Of a stretch of 64,000 bases of DNA, positions 57,315-64,000 are shown piece by piece. The number at the start of each line of letters is the position of its first letter. The first letter of the stretch is position 1. The translations under genes and the position numbers were made by a program. Under the pieces are notes generated by a model. The model worked only from the letters and a program-made list of their open reading frames with translations, was not told the origin of the DNA and did not search any database. The stretch is from Streptomyces sp. NBC_00775 (GTDB taxonomy: Bacteria > Actinomycetota > Actinomycetes > Streptomycetales > Streptomycetaceae): positions 2,914,001-2,978,000 of the forward strand of contig NZ_CP108938.1 of assembly GCF_036347135.1 (NCBI RefSeq), in the 5' to 3' direction.

Positions 57315-59654
57315 TTACCGCGGCCCCAGGGTGAGGACGCGGTCTTCGCCGGCGCTCAGGGAGAGCGGTCGCGCGCCGGTGGAAGTCCTGAGTTCGATGC
57401 GGTGGGTGCGGCCCGGCCGGACCACGGCCGTGGCACCGTCCGGGCTCCACGTGAGGTCGACCTCGGCACCGAACCTCGTGCGGATACCGCGGAGTTCGCC
57501 GCTCGGGTACGCGGCGGGAAGCGCGGGCAGGAGTACGAGCCGGTCCGGGGTGGACTGGATCAGCATCTCGATGAGCACGGCCGGGAGCGTGTGGGCGGCG
57601 TCCGCGTTGTAGACGTGCCGGTTCGGGTAGTGCCCGCTCATCAGGGAGACGTGGAAGAAGTCCCCGGCCAGGACGTTGTCCAGGGCTCCCGCGACCCGCT
57701 CTCCGTCCCTCAGCCGGGCCGCCACCAGTGCGTGGTGGAGGTGACCGTGCGCGGAGTCGTTCTCGGCGCCGCGCAGTTCGAGCGCGCGATGGGCGGCCGA
57801 GGCCAGTTCCGGGGTGTCGTACGGATTGATCTCGTCGAGCGGCCAGACGCCGTAGAGGTGGCTGAGGTGGCGGTGGTCGTAGGTGTCGTCGAGGCCTGGC
57901 CAGGCCCACTCGGCCAGCGCGCCCTCGGCGTTGACGCGGTGCGGCGGCAGCCGGTCGGCGAGCGCGCGCCAGCGCTCGGCGTCGGGTCCGGGGTGGTAGT
58001 CGGCTGCCGTGCGCAGGGCGTGGCGGGCCGCGGAGAGGTCCATGGCGGCGTTGAGGGTGATCCAGCTCGCGTGGGCGGGACGGTTCTCCGGGGAGTACGA
58101 CGGCACGATCACGAGGTGTCCGGCGTCGTCGGTCCGGGTGAGGAAGTCCTTGTAGAAGTAGGCCACTTCGGCGAGCGCGGCGGCCAGCCGCGGGTCGCGT
58201 GCGCCGCGGGTCTCGTCGTGGTCCACGAGCGGTTTCAGGAGCCAGTCGGCGCCGGCGGTCCACGCGTGCAGGGGGTATTCGCGGCTGAGGTGGTAGATGT
58301 GGCCGGACTCGCCGTCGGTGTGCGCGGGGGCGACGACTCCCCGTGTGCCGAAGATCGCGCGGGCGTTGTCGCGCCAGTGGGGCAACTGGCCGTGGATCAG
58401 GGCGGCATGGGCCTCGGTGACCTCGGGGAGCGCCGCCGCGGCGGCCGACGCGGTCTGGAGGTTGAGGTTGGCGTCGGTGGTGAACGCCCCGGACCAGGCG
58501 GTGTCCCAGTCGCCGGTCCACAGTCCGGTGAGCCGCGGTGGCAGCGTCCCGGCGGCGGACAGCAGGTGGTAGCGGCCGGCCGCGAAGAGCCGCTCCAGGA
58601 GCGCCGGGCTCTTGGGCAGCTGGACCAACTCCGAGCCGGGGAGCGCTCGTTCGGTGCCGTCGGCGTGCAGATCGAGGGCGGTTCGGAGGTAGGCGGGGCG
58701 GTGAAGGGCGGTGTGGCGGGCGAGGAGGTGGGCGTACGCGGCCTCGGCGGCGTCGGCCTCGGCGGAGGCGTCCGCCTCGAAGGGGGCGCCGGCCTCGGTA
58801 GGGGCGTCGGGCAGCAGGGCCCTCAGCTCACGGGCCTCGGCGAGGGTGTCCAGTTCGCCCGGGTGCCGCCGTACGCGGGTGAGCAGGAGCAGCGAGCGAG
58901 CGCCTTCGACCTGTACTCCGGAGAGCGCGGTCCGGGTCCGGCCGCCGGTGACCACGGCGAGGGTGACTCCGGTGTACGCCAGGTCGCTGTCCGGGTAGCG
59001 GGCGCGCAGGGTCAGCACGGCGCCCTCGGCGGTGAGCACGGCACTGTGTCCCACCGCCAAGTCGCCGGGCGCGCCCGGCAGTCGGTGGTCGAGCGTCACG
59101 TCGACGGTGAGGCCTGGTTCGGTGACGTACTGGACCACGACGTCGTCGGCGCGTGAGACGAAGACCTCGCTGCGCCACCCACCGTGCTCGGCGCCGACGA
59201 CTCCGGTGGAGAAGTCGACCTCCCGCCGGTACGCGCGCCACTCCGTGGCCGCGCGGCACAGCCGCACCTGGAACGCCGGGTGGAAGGGCTGCACCCACAG
59301 CAGCGGCCGCCCGTCGGTGAACTCCTCCCCCGCCGTGACGTCCCCGGCCAGCAACCGGTCCTGTATCTCCGGCAGCCGGTGGGCGAGCGCGGGCGGACGG
59401 GCGTTCGCGCTGCCGTTCGGGCGGACCAGGCTGTGATGGTTGACGACAACCCGGTCGTCGTTCGGATCACCGAACACCATGGCGCCGTGCGTGCCGTTCC
59501 CGCTCAGGAAGGCGTCCTCCCAGCGGGCGGCGGGCATCGACTCCCAGGTGCCGTGAACAGGCTCAGGGATGGACTCGCGGACGGGCTCACGGATGGGCTC
59601 GTGCGTGGGCTCGTGCGTGGGCTCGTGAACAGGCTCGTGGGCGGGCTCGCTCAT
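57315..59654 (-). CDS. GH95-type alpha-L-fucosidase (or alpha-L-galactosidase)
   Basis: A 779-residue family 95-like enzyme. The N-terminal domain begins MPAARWEDAFLSGNGTHGAM, and the catalytic (alpha/alpha)6 barrel carries DHRHLSHLYGVWPLDEINP and NLNLQ. It lacks a signal peptide. The first 35 residues are a degenerate EPxHEP repeat from a slipped repeat in the DNA (about 59555-59654). The ATG at 59654 overlaps the GH42 stop (ATGA). Its likely job is removing fucose from xyloglucan side chains; specificity cannot be read from sequence. Confidence 0.85.
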   Translation of the reverse strand: MSEPAHEPVHEPTHEPTHEPIREPVRESIPEPVHGTWESMPAARWEDAFLSGNGTHGAMVFGDPNDDRVVVNHHSLVRPNGSANARPPALAHRLPEIQDRLLAGDVTAGEEFTDGRPLLWVQPFHPAFQVRLCRAATEWRAYRREVDFSTGVVGAEHGGWRSEVFVSRADDVVVQYVTEPGLTVDVTLDHRLPGAPGDLAVGHSAVLTAEGAVLTLRARYPDSDLAYTGVTLAVVTGGRTRTALSGVQVEGARSLLLLTRVRRHPGELDTLAEARELRALLPDAPTEAGAPFEADASAEADAAEAAYAHLLARHTALHRPAYLRTALDLHADGTERALPGSELVQLPKSPALLERLFAAGRYHLLSAAGTLPPRLTGLWTGDWDTAWSGAFTTDANLNLQTASAAAAALPEVTEAHAALIHGQLPHWRDNARAIFGTRGVVAPAHTDGESGHIYHLSREYPLHAWTAGADWLLKPLVDHDETRGARDPRLAAALAEVAYFYKDFLTRTDDAGHLVIVPSYSPENRPAHASWITLNAAMDLSAARHALRTAADYHPGPDAERWRALADRLPPHRVNAEGALAEWAWPGLDDTYDHRHLSHLYGVWPLDEINPYDTPELASAAHRALELRGAENDSAHGHLHHALVAARLRDGERVAGALDNVLAGDFFHVSLMSGHYPNRHVYNADAAHTLPAVLIEMLIQSTPDRLVLLPALPAAYPSGELRGIRTRFGAEVDLTWSPDGATAVVRPGRTHRIELRTSTGARPLSLSAGEDRVLTLGPR

Positions 59655-61687
59655 GGAGCCGCCTCCAGCACAGCCACCCCGTACCGCCCGAGCTCCACGC
59701 CTCCGGTGACGTCCTCGCCGGTCAGCAGGTCGCGATGGCGGCCGGGCACGGGCACGGTGACCGTGTCCCGCCCATGATGGAGCAGGAACAGCAGATCACC
59801 GCGGCTTACGGCCTCCACGCCCGCCGGAAGGCCGTCGAGCGGCGGCCGGACGCCCGCGCCCTCGGCGATCGAGGCGATCAGCGTCCGGAGCGCTTCGGGC
59901 TCGGGCAGCGTGGAGAGGTACCAGGCCCGTCCCTTGCGCAGCACCGCGGGCAGACCGTCGAGCTCGCCGCCCTTGTACGGGACGACGGAGTCGACGTCGT
60001 CCGCCGCCTCGATCTCCTCGGACCACAGCGTGCCGCGGAAGCCCTCGACGTCGGCTTTCTCGTCGGCGTCGAGCGGCCACCACTCGTGGAGGGTACGGAT
60101 GCCGAAGAGTTCACGGAGCCGCTCGTCCATGCCGCCGGGCCGCACCCGGTCGTCCTCGTCGGCGACACCGGTGAGGAAGCCGGAGACGAGGGTGCCGCCA
60201 CCTCGTACGTACGCCACGAGGTTGTCGATCGCCGCGTCGGTCAGGAGATACGACTGCGGTACGACGACGAGCTTGTACGCGGACAGGTCGTGCTCGGGGT
60301 GGGCGAAGGACGCGGTGGTGTTCGCCTCCCACAGGGCGCGGTGCCAGGCGCGTACGACGGCCGGGTAGTCGATCTCGGAGGAGAGCCGGCCGGCCTGCTG
60401 GCTCGCCCACCAGGCGTTCCAGTCGAGCAGTACGGCGACATCGTCCCGGCGCACCTGACTGTCCGCCACTCGGGGGCTCAGCAGGGCGAGTTCGGCGCCG
60501 ATCCGCTTGACCTCCTGGAAGGTCCGGCCCCGCTCCCCCGCATGACTGACCATGCCGGAGTGGAACTTCTCCGCGCCCTGCCGGGACTGGCGCCACTGGA
60601 AGTAGCAGACGGCGTCGGCGCCGCGGGCCACGGCCTGGAGGGACCAGAGACGGTTGAGGCCCTGCGGCTTGGGGTGGTTGACGCCGCGCCAGTTGACCGG
60701 CCCCGCCGCCTGTTCCATGATCATCCAGGGGCCGCCGCGGGCCTGGGAGCGGGTCATGTCGTGGATCAGCGCGGAGTGCTGGCCGCCGAACGGATCGCGC
60801 GGGTCCGGATAGATGTCGACCGAGACGACATCCTCCCGCTCGGCCCACTCCCAGGCGTCCTGGCCCTGCCAGAACGGCATGAAGTTGCTGGTCACCGGTA
60901 TGTGCGGGGTGTGCCGGGCGACGATGTCCCGCTCGGCGACGAAGCACTCCATGAGCGCGTCGGAGGTGAAGCGCTTGAAGTCGAGCACCTGGGTGGGGTT
61001 GTTCATGTAGTGGGCGTGGCGCGGCGGGAGGACGCCCTCCCAGATGTCGTAGCCCTGGCTCCAGAAGGCCGTGCCCCAGGCGGTGTTGAGGGCGTCGAGC
61101 GTCTCGTACCTGTCCTGGAGCCAGCGGCGGAAGGCGGCGGCCGCCGTGTCGCTCCAGTCGAAGGTGCAGTACTCGTTGTTGATGTGCCACATCGTGAGGG
61201 CGGGGTGGCTGCCGTAGCGGGCGGCGAGGTCCTCGGTGATGGCGGCGGCGTATCGCCGGTAGACGGCGCTGGAGTGGGCGAAGTGCTGGCGGCCGCCCCA
61301 CCACTCGATCCGGCCGTCCTCGTCGCGGGGCAGCGTCTCCGGATGGAGCCGGCCCATCCACGGCGGGGGCGAGGAGGTGGGGGTGGCCAGGACGACGCCG
61401 ATGCCGTTGTCGTGCAGCAGGTCCATCAGCCGGTCGAGCCAGCCGAACTCCCTTGCCCCTGGGGTGGGTTCGAGCTTGGCCCAGGAGAAGACGCCGACGG
61501 TGACGGAGTTGACGCCCGCCTCCTTCATGAGGCGTACGTCCTCGTGCCAGGTCTCCTCGGGCCACTGCTCGGGGTTGTAGTCGCCGCCGAAGAGGATGCG
61601 GCCGCGGGTGGCGTCGCTCATGCTCGGCCCCTTGTGCGGGGGCGACGATTCCTCGTCCGTGGAGGCCAGTTCCTTGTCCGTGGGCAT
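59651..61687 (-). CDS. GH42 beta-galactosidase
   Basis: A 678-residue intracellular family 42 enzyme. GGDYNPEQWPEETWHEDVRL is the family start. The acid/base glutamate is in MWHINNEYCTFDW and the nucleophile in WMIMEQAAGPVNWRG; a trimerisation domain and C-terminal beta domain follow. The ATG at 61687 touches the GH74 stop (TGATG); an ATG at 61621 with AAGGGG is a good alternative and would remove 22 unconserved residues. It probably removes galactose from xyloglucan side chains. It is coupled to GH95 by overlapping codons. Confidence 0.9.
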   Translation of the reverse strand: MPTDKELASTDEESSPPHKGPSMSDATRGRILFGGDYNPEQWPEETWHEDVRLMKEAGVNSVTVGVFSWAKLEPTPGAREFGWLDRLMDLLHDNGIGVVLATPTSSPPPWMGRLHPETLPRDEDGRIEWWGGRQHFAHSSAVYRRYAAAITEDLAARYGSHPALTMWHINNEYCTFDWSDTAAAAFRRWLQDRYETLDALNTAWGTAFWSQGYDIWEGVLPPRHAHYMNNPTQVLDFKRFTSDALMECFVAERDIVARHTPHIPVTSNFMPFWQGQDAWEWAEREDVVSVDIYPDPRDPFGGQHSALIHDMTRSQARGGPWMIMEQAAGPVNWRGVNHPKPQGLNRLWSLQAVARGADAVCYFQWRQSRQGAEKFHSGMVSHAGERGRTFQEVKRIGAELALLSPRVADSQVRRDDVAVLLDWNAWWASQQAGRLSSEIDYPAVVRAWHRALWEANTTASFAHPEHDLSAYKLVVVPQSYLLTDAAIDNLVAYVRGGGTLVSGFLTGVADEDDRVRPGGMDERLRELFGIRTLHEWWPLDADEKADVEGFRGTLWSEEIEAADDVDSVVPYKGGELDGLPAVLRKGRAWYLSTLPEPEALRTLIASIAEGAGVRPPLDGLPAGVEAVSRGDLLFLLHHGRDTVTVPVPGRHRDLLTGEDVTGGVELGRYGVAVLEAAP

Positions 61688-63906
61688 CAGACAGGCTCCC
61701 CGTACTGAATGCCGCGCCCGTTCGTGCCGAGGTACACCCGGCCGTACACGCGCGGGTCGCCGGTGATGACCTCGCCGATCCAGCCCCACTGGTGGGCATC
61801 GTCGTTGATGCGGACCCAGGTCTTGGCCGCGTCGTCGGAGCGGTAGACGGCGGTGAGGGTCTCCGTCGCGCCGACCTGGTAGATCGCCGGGTAGTCCGCG
61901 CCGTCGGCCGCCTTGCCGAAGCCGAGGGTGTACGAGGCCCAGCAGCTGGCGACCTTGCCGAAGCTCGCGCCACCGTCGGTGGACCGGTAGAGCCCGTTCC
62001 ACTTGACGGAAAGCCACAGGTCACCGGAGCGCCCTGGCGCCGCGACCAGCTTGAACTGGCTGTCGCCGGACGGCAGTCCCTCCGCACGCTCGGTGAAGGA
62101 GAGGCCACTGTCAGTGCTGGCGTATAGCGTTCCTGTGTCGGTGTCGTATGCGTAGAAGAGCGTCGGGTCGGCCGGGTCGGCGACCGGCGTGGCGCCCTTC
62201 GGGAAGGAGGAGACCTCGGACCAGGTCGCGCCGTTGTCCGTCGAGCGGTGAGCCGCGTACTTCGTGCCGTCCCAGTGCACGAAGGACCACAGCAGCGTAC
62301 CGCCGTCGGCACTGGTGGCGATCGGCCCCGGTGCGCTCTTGGCGATGTCGGGCTGTCCCGCGAAGGGCGCCCAGGTCTGCCCGCCGTCGTGGGAGTACGC
62401 GCCGTTGCCGTTGTCGCCCCAGCCCGCCCGGACGACGTACGACGGCTTGGCCGCGGCCTGCGCGAGTCCCGTCGCCGACCCGAACACGGGGTTCGCCGCC
62501 ATGCCGCGCGACGGAGACGCCGTGAGCCGCTCGTGGTACATCACGCCGATGTCCCCGAGCCCGCTGAGCAGATGCGCCTCCCCGGCCGGGGGCGAGATCA
62601 GCTGGCGCACGGCCGTCTCCTCCAGGCCGCGGATCTGCGGTGCCCAGTTCTTGAGGTCACGGGTGCCGTAGAGGGTCGCGCCGGTCCCGTACACGATGTG
62701 CTTCGAGTCGTACGGGTCGGCGGCGACCGCCTGGATCCACCAGCCGAACTTGGGCTTGTCGCCACCCCAGTTGAGGAAAGGAGTCTCGGATACGTCGAAC
62801 ACGGCCGCGTCCTTGAGGGACGCCCAGGTACGGCCGCCGTCGGTGGACCGGAAGACGGTGTCACCGTCGGCCCATCGGTTGTTGGTCGAGACGACGACGG
62901 TGCCCGCACGGCAGGCGTCGGTCGCCACGCCCCCGTAGGCGAAGGTGTCCGCCGACCCGTCGGACGTGGTGCCGCCCGGCTTCACGGGGCTCACATCGGT
63001 CCACGTGCCGGTGGCGGTGCGCAGCTTGTGCACGCTTCCGTCGGACTGGCCGTTGGGCCCGGGCGCGTTGCCGTACGTCACGTACAGCTCGCGGGTGTGC
63101 GTGTCGTACGCGGCGCGGAGCGGGACCTTGGCGGAGGTGCCGGACGGCTGCCCGGGTACGGCCTCCCAGGTCGTGCCGTCGGCCGTGCGGTACAGGTTCG
63201 CCGTGCCCGAGGTGCCGTCGCCGTCGCCCCAGCCGGCGTAGACGGCGCGCCCGGTCGCGACCAGGAAGGTGACGCCCTGCCCGGAGGAGCTCGCGGTCGC
63301 CGGGAAACCGCTGACGGCCGCCCACGTGGCACCGCGGTCGGTTGACTTGAGCAGCCCGTCGTGGCGGGTGCCCAGCCACAGGGTGTCGCTGTCGCGCGGG
63401 TCGACGAGGAGCCGCTCCCCGGCCCCACGCCCGTCCTCGTTGGCGCCGAGCTTCACCGACAGGTCGGTACGCGTCCAGGTGGCCCCGCGGTCGTCGGAGC
63501 GCAGGACCGCGCCGTTGCTCGCCCACGACTGGGCATAGGTGCCGACGGCGAGGTACAGCCGGTCGGGGTGCACGGGGTCGACGGCGAGCGCCTCGACGCC
63601 GAGGAGGTTCCAGTCGTCCCAGCCCAGGTGGTCGATGAGCGGGGTCCACTGGGCGGTGGCGTTGTCCCAGCGGAAGGCGCCGCCGATGTCGGTGCGGGCG
63701 TAGGCGAGCCCACGTACGGCCGGGTGGAACAGCACACCGGTGACGAAGCCGGTTCCGCCGATGACGGCGTTGCGCCAGCGGTACGAAGGGGCATCGGCGG
63801 CTTCGGCGGCCTGCGCCTGGGACCCCAGCGCGGGGAGACCGGCGACCGCGGCGACGGCCGCACTCCCGGCAAGGACGGCTCGTCTGCTCAGGCGGGGCGT
63901 GCGCAT
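61687..63906 (-). CDS. Secreted GH74 xyloglucanase, Tat-exported
   Basis: A 739-residue enzyme made of two seven-bladed propellers built from sialidase/BNR-type repeats (STDRGATW, STDGGRTW, SHDGGQTW, STDNGATW). The signal peptide has a twin-arginine start, LSRRAVLAGSAAVAAVAGLP, so it should be exported folded by Tat. The first catalytic Asp is in ARTDIGGAFRWD. Family 74 is specific for xyloglucan backbones. There is no binding module. The ATG at 63906 has GAGG upstream. First gene of the operon with GH42 and GH95. Confidence 0.92.
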   Translation of the reverse strand: MRTPRLSRRAVLAGSAAVAAVAGLPALGSQAQAAEAADAPSYRWRNAVIGGTGFVTGVLFHPAVRGLAYARTDIGGAFRWDNATAQWTPLIDHLGWDDWNLLGVEALAVDPVHPDRLYLAVGTYAQSWASNGAVLRSDDRGATWTRTDLSVKLGANEDGRGAGERLLVDPRDSDTLWLGTRHDGLLKSTDRGATWAAVSGFPATASSSGQGVTFLVATGRAVYAGWGDGDGTSGTANLYRTADGTTWEAVPGQPSGTSAKVPLRAAYDTHTRELYVTYGNAPGPNGQSDGSVHKLRTATGTWTDVSPVKPGGTTSDGSADTFAYGGVATDACRAGTVVVSTNNRWADGDTVFRSTDGGRTWASLKDAAVFDVSETPFLNWGGDKPKFGWWIQAVAADPYDSKHIVYGTGATLYGTRDLKNWAPQIRGLEETAVRQLISPPAGEAHLLSGLGDIGVMYHERLTASPSRGMAANPVFGSATGLAQAAAKPSYVVRAGWGDNGNGAYSHDGGQTWAPFAGQPDIAKSAPGPIATSADGGTLLWSFVHWDGTKYAAHRSTDNGATWSEVSSFPKGATPVADPADPTLFYAYDTDTGTLYASTDSGLSFTERAEGLPSGDSQFKLVAAPGRSGDLWLSVKWNGLYRSTDGGASFGKVASCWASYTLGFGKAADGADYPAIYQVGATETLTAVYRSDDAAKTWVRINDDAHQWGWIGEVITGDPRVYGRVYLGTNGRGIQYGEPV

Positions 63907-64000
63907 GACATACCTCGTTCTAGGAGAGGGGGGAGGAGGGGAGCGGCGCCCCATAACGAGCGGCGGGGGACAGCGCCCCTTTTAGGGGCGCGGGGAACTG
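63907..64000 (-). other. Upstream region of the GH74 operon, to window edge
   Basis: 94 bp upstream of GH74. No GAAGCGCTTC-type operator is visible here; the operon promoter and any operator may lie beyond the right edge. Its outer end is a repeat copy (below). Confidence 0.4.
63974..64000. repeat. Intergenic palindromic repeat, copy E (cut by window edge)
   Basis: Begins GCGCCCCTTTTAGGGGCGCG and continues GGGAACTG to the edge: loop TTTTA and the right arm as in copy A. Only part of the left arm is present here. Confidence 0.75.

Overview
The window is very GC-rich, has strongly third-position-biased ORFs, many GTG/TTG starts and tightly overlapping ATGA/GTGA gene junctions. Together with the gene order dapA-thyX-dapB-pepR-pnp-rpsO, the rimP-nusA-ylxR-infB-DUF503-rbfA-truB cluster, ribF, proS and ispG-rseP-dxr, and a BldB-like protein, this marks it as chromosomal core DNA of a Streptomyces species. 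No phage, insertion sequence, CRISPR array, tRNA or rRNA gene was seen.

Region 1 (1-10 kb): the start of dapA, flavin-dependent thymidylate synthase thyX, three small membrane or hypothetical proteins, dapB, an M16 protease coupled to polynucleotide phosphorylase, rpsO, a 98-residue BldB/DUF397 protein and a membrane-anchored PQQ-type beta-propeller. Region 2 (10-20 kb): a 1,219-residue protein with a long disordered Pro/Ala/acidic region and a C-terminal ParA/MinD-type ATPase domain (EspI-like), then a five-gene oligopeptide ABC transporter operon. The core genes of the ESX/type VII secretion system, expected near here by synteny with other streptomycetes, are absent. Region 3 (20-33 kb): ribF; a 1,206-residue trypsin-like/NTPase/helical-repeat protein that has lost both the catalytic serine and the P-loop lysine; then truB, rbfA, DUF503, infB, ylxR, nusA and rimP, all on the minus strand.

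Region 4 (33-41 kb): a lipoprotein, a ferritin-like DUF4439 protein and a pseudokinase-like member of the aminoglycoside phosphotransferase family. Facing them is a minus-strand redox operon: a Ser-rich membrane-anchored protein, ApbE flavin transferase, a ferric-reductase-like membrane cytochrome, a NuoF/SLBB-like flavo-iron-sulfur protein and a small ferredoxin. The Ser-rich protein ends in a sequence that fits the ApbE flavinylation consensus. proS and two acetyltransferases follow. Region 5 (42-52 kb): isoprenoid (MEP) genes ispG and dxr flanking the site-2 protease rseP, a secreted lamin-tail protein, a SecA ATPase (probably the second SecA of the genome) and a long acyl-CoA dehydrogenase.

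Region 6 (52-64 kb) is a xyloglucan-utilisation locus: a GH12 endoglucanase diverging from a LacI-family regulator with two GAAGCGCTTC-type operators between them, a GH31 alpha-xylosidase, and a probable operon GH74 xyloglucanase - GH42 beta-galactosidase - GH95 alpha-fucosidase - second GH12. Secreted enzymes (two GH12, one Tat-exported GH74) would cut the polymer and the enzymes without signal peptides (GH31, GH42, GH95) would strip xylose, galactose and fucose from imported oligosaccharides. No sugar transporter is seen.

A family of palindromic intergenic repeats (GCGCAGTTCCCCGCGCCCC arms) occurs five times, at about 27.3, 32.8, 37.2 (partial), 42.4 and 64.0 kb. One partial copy, with another repeat, forms the translated tail of ApbE.
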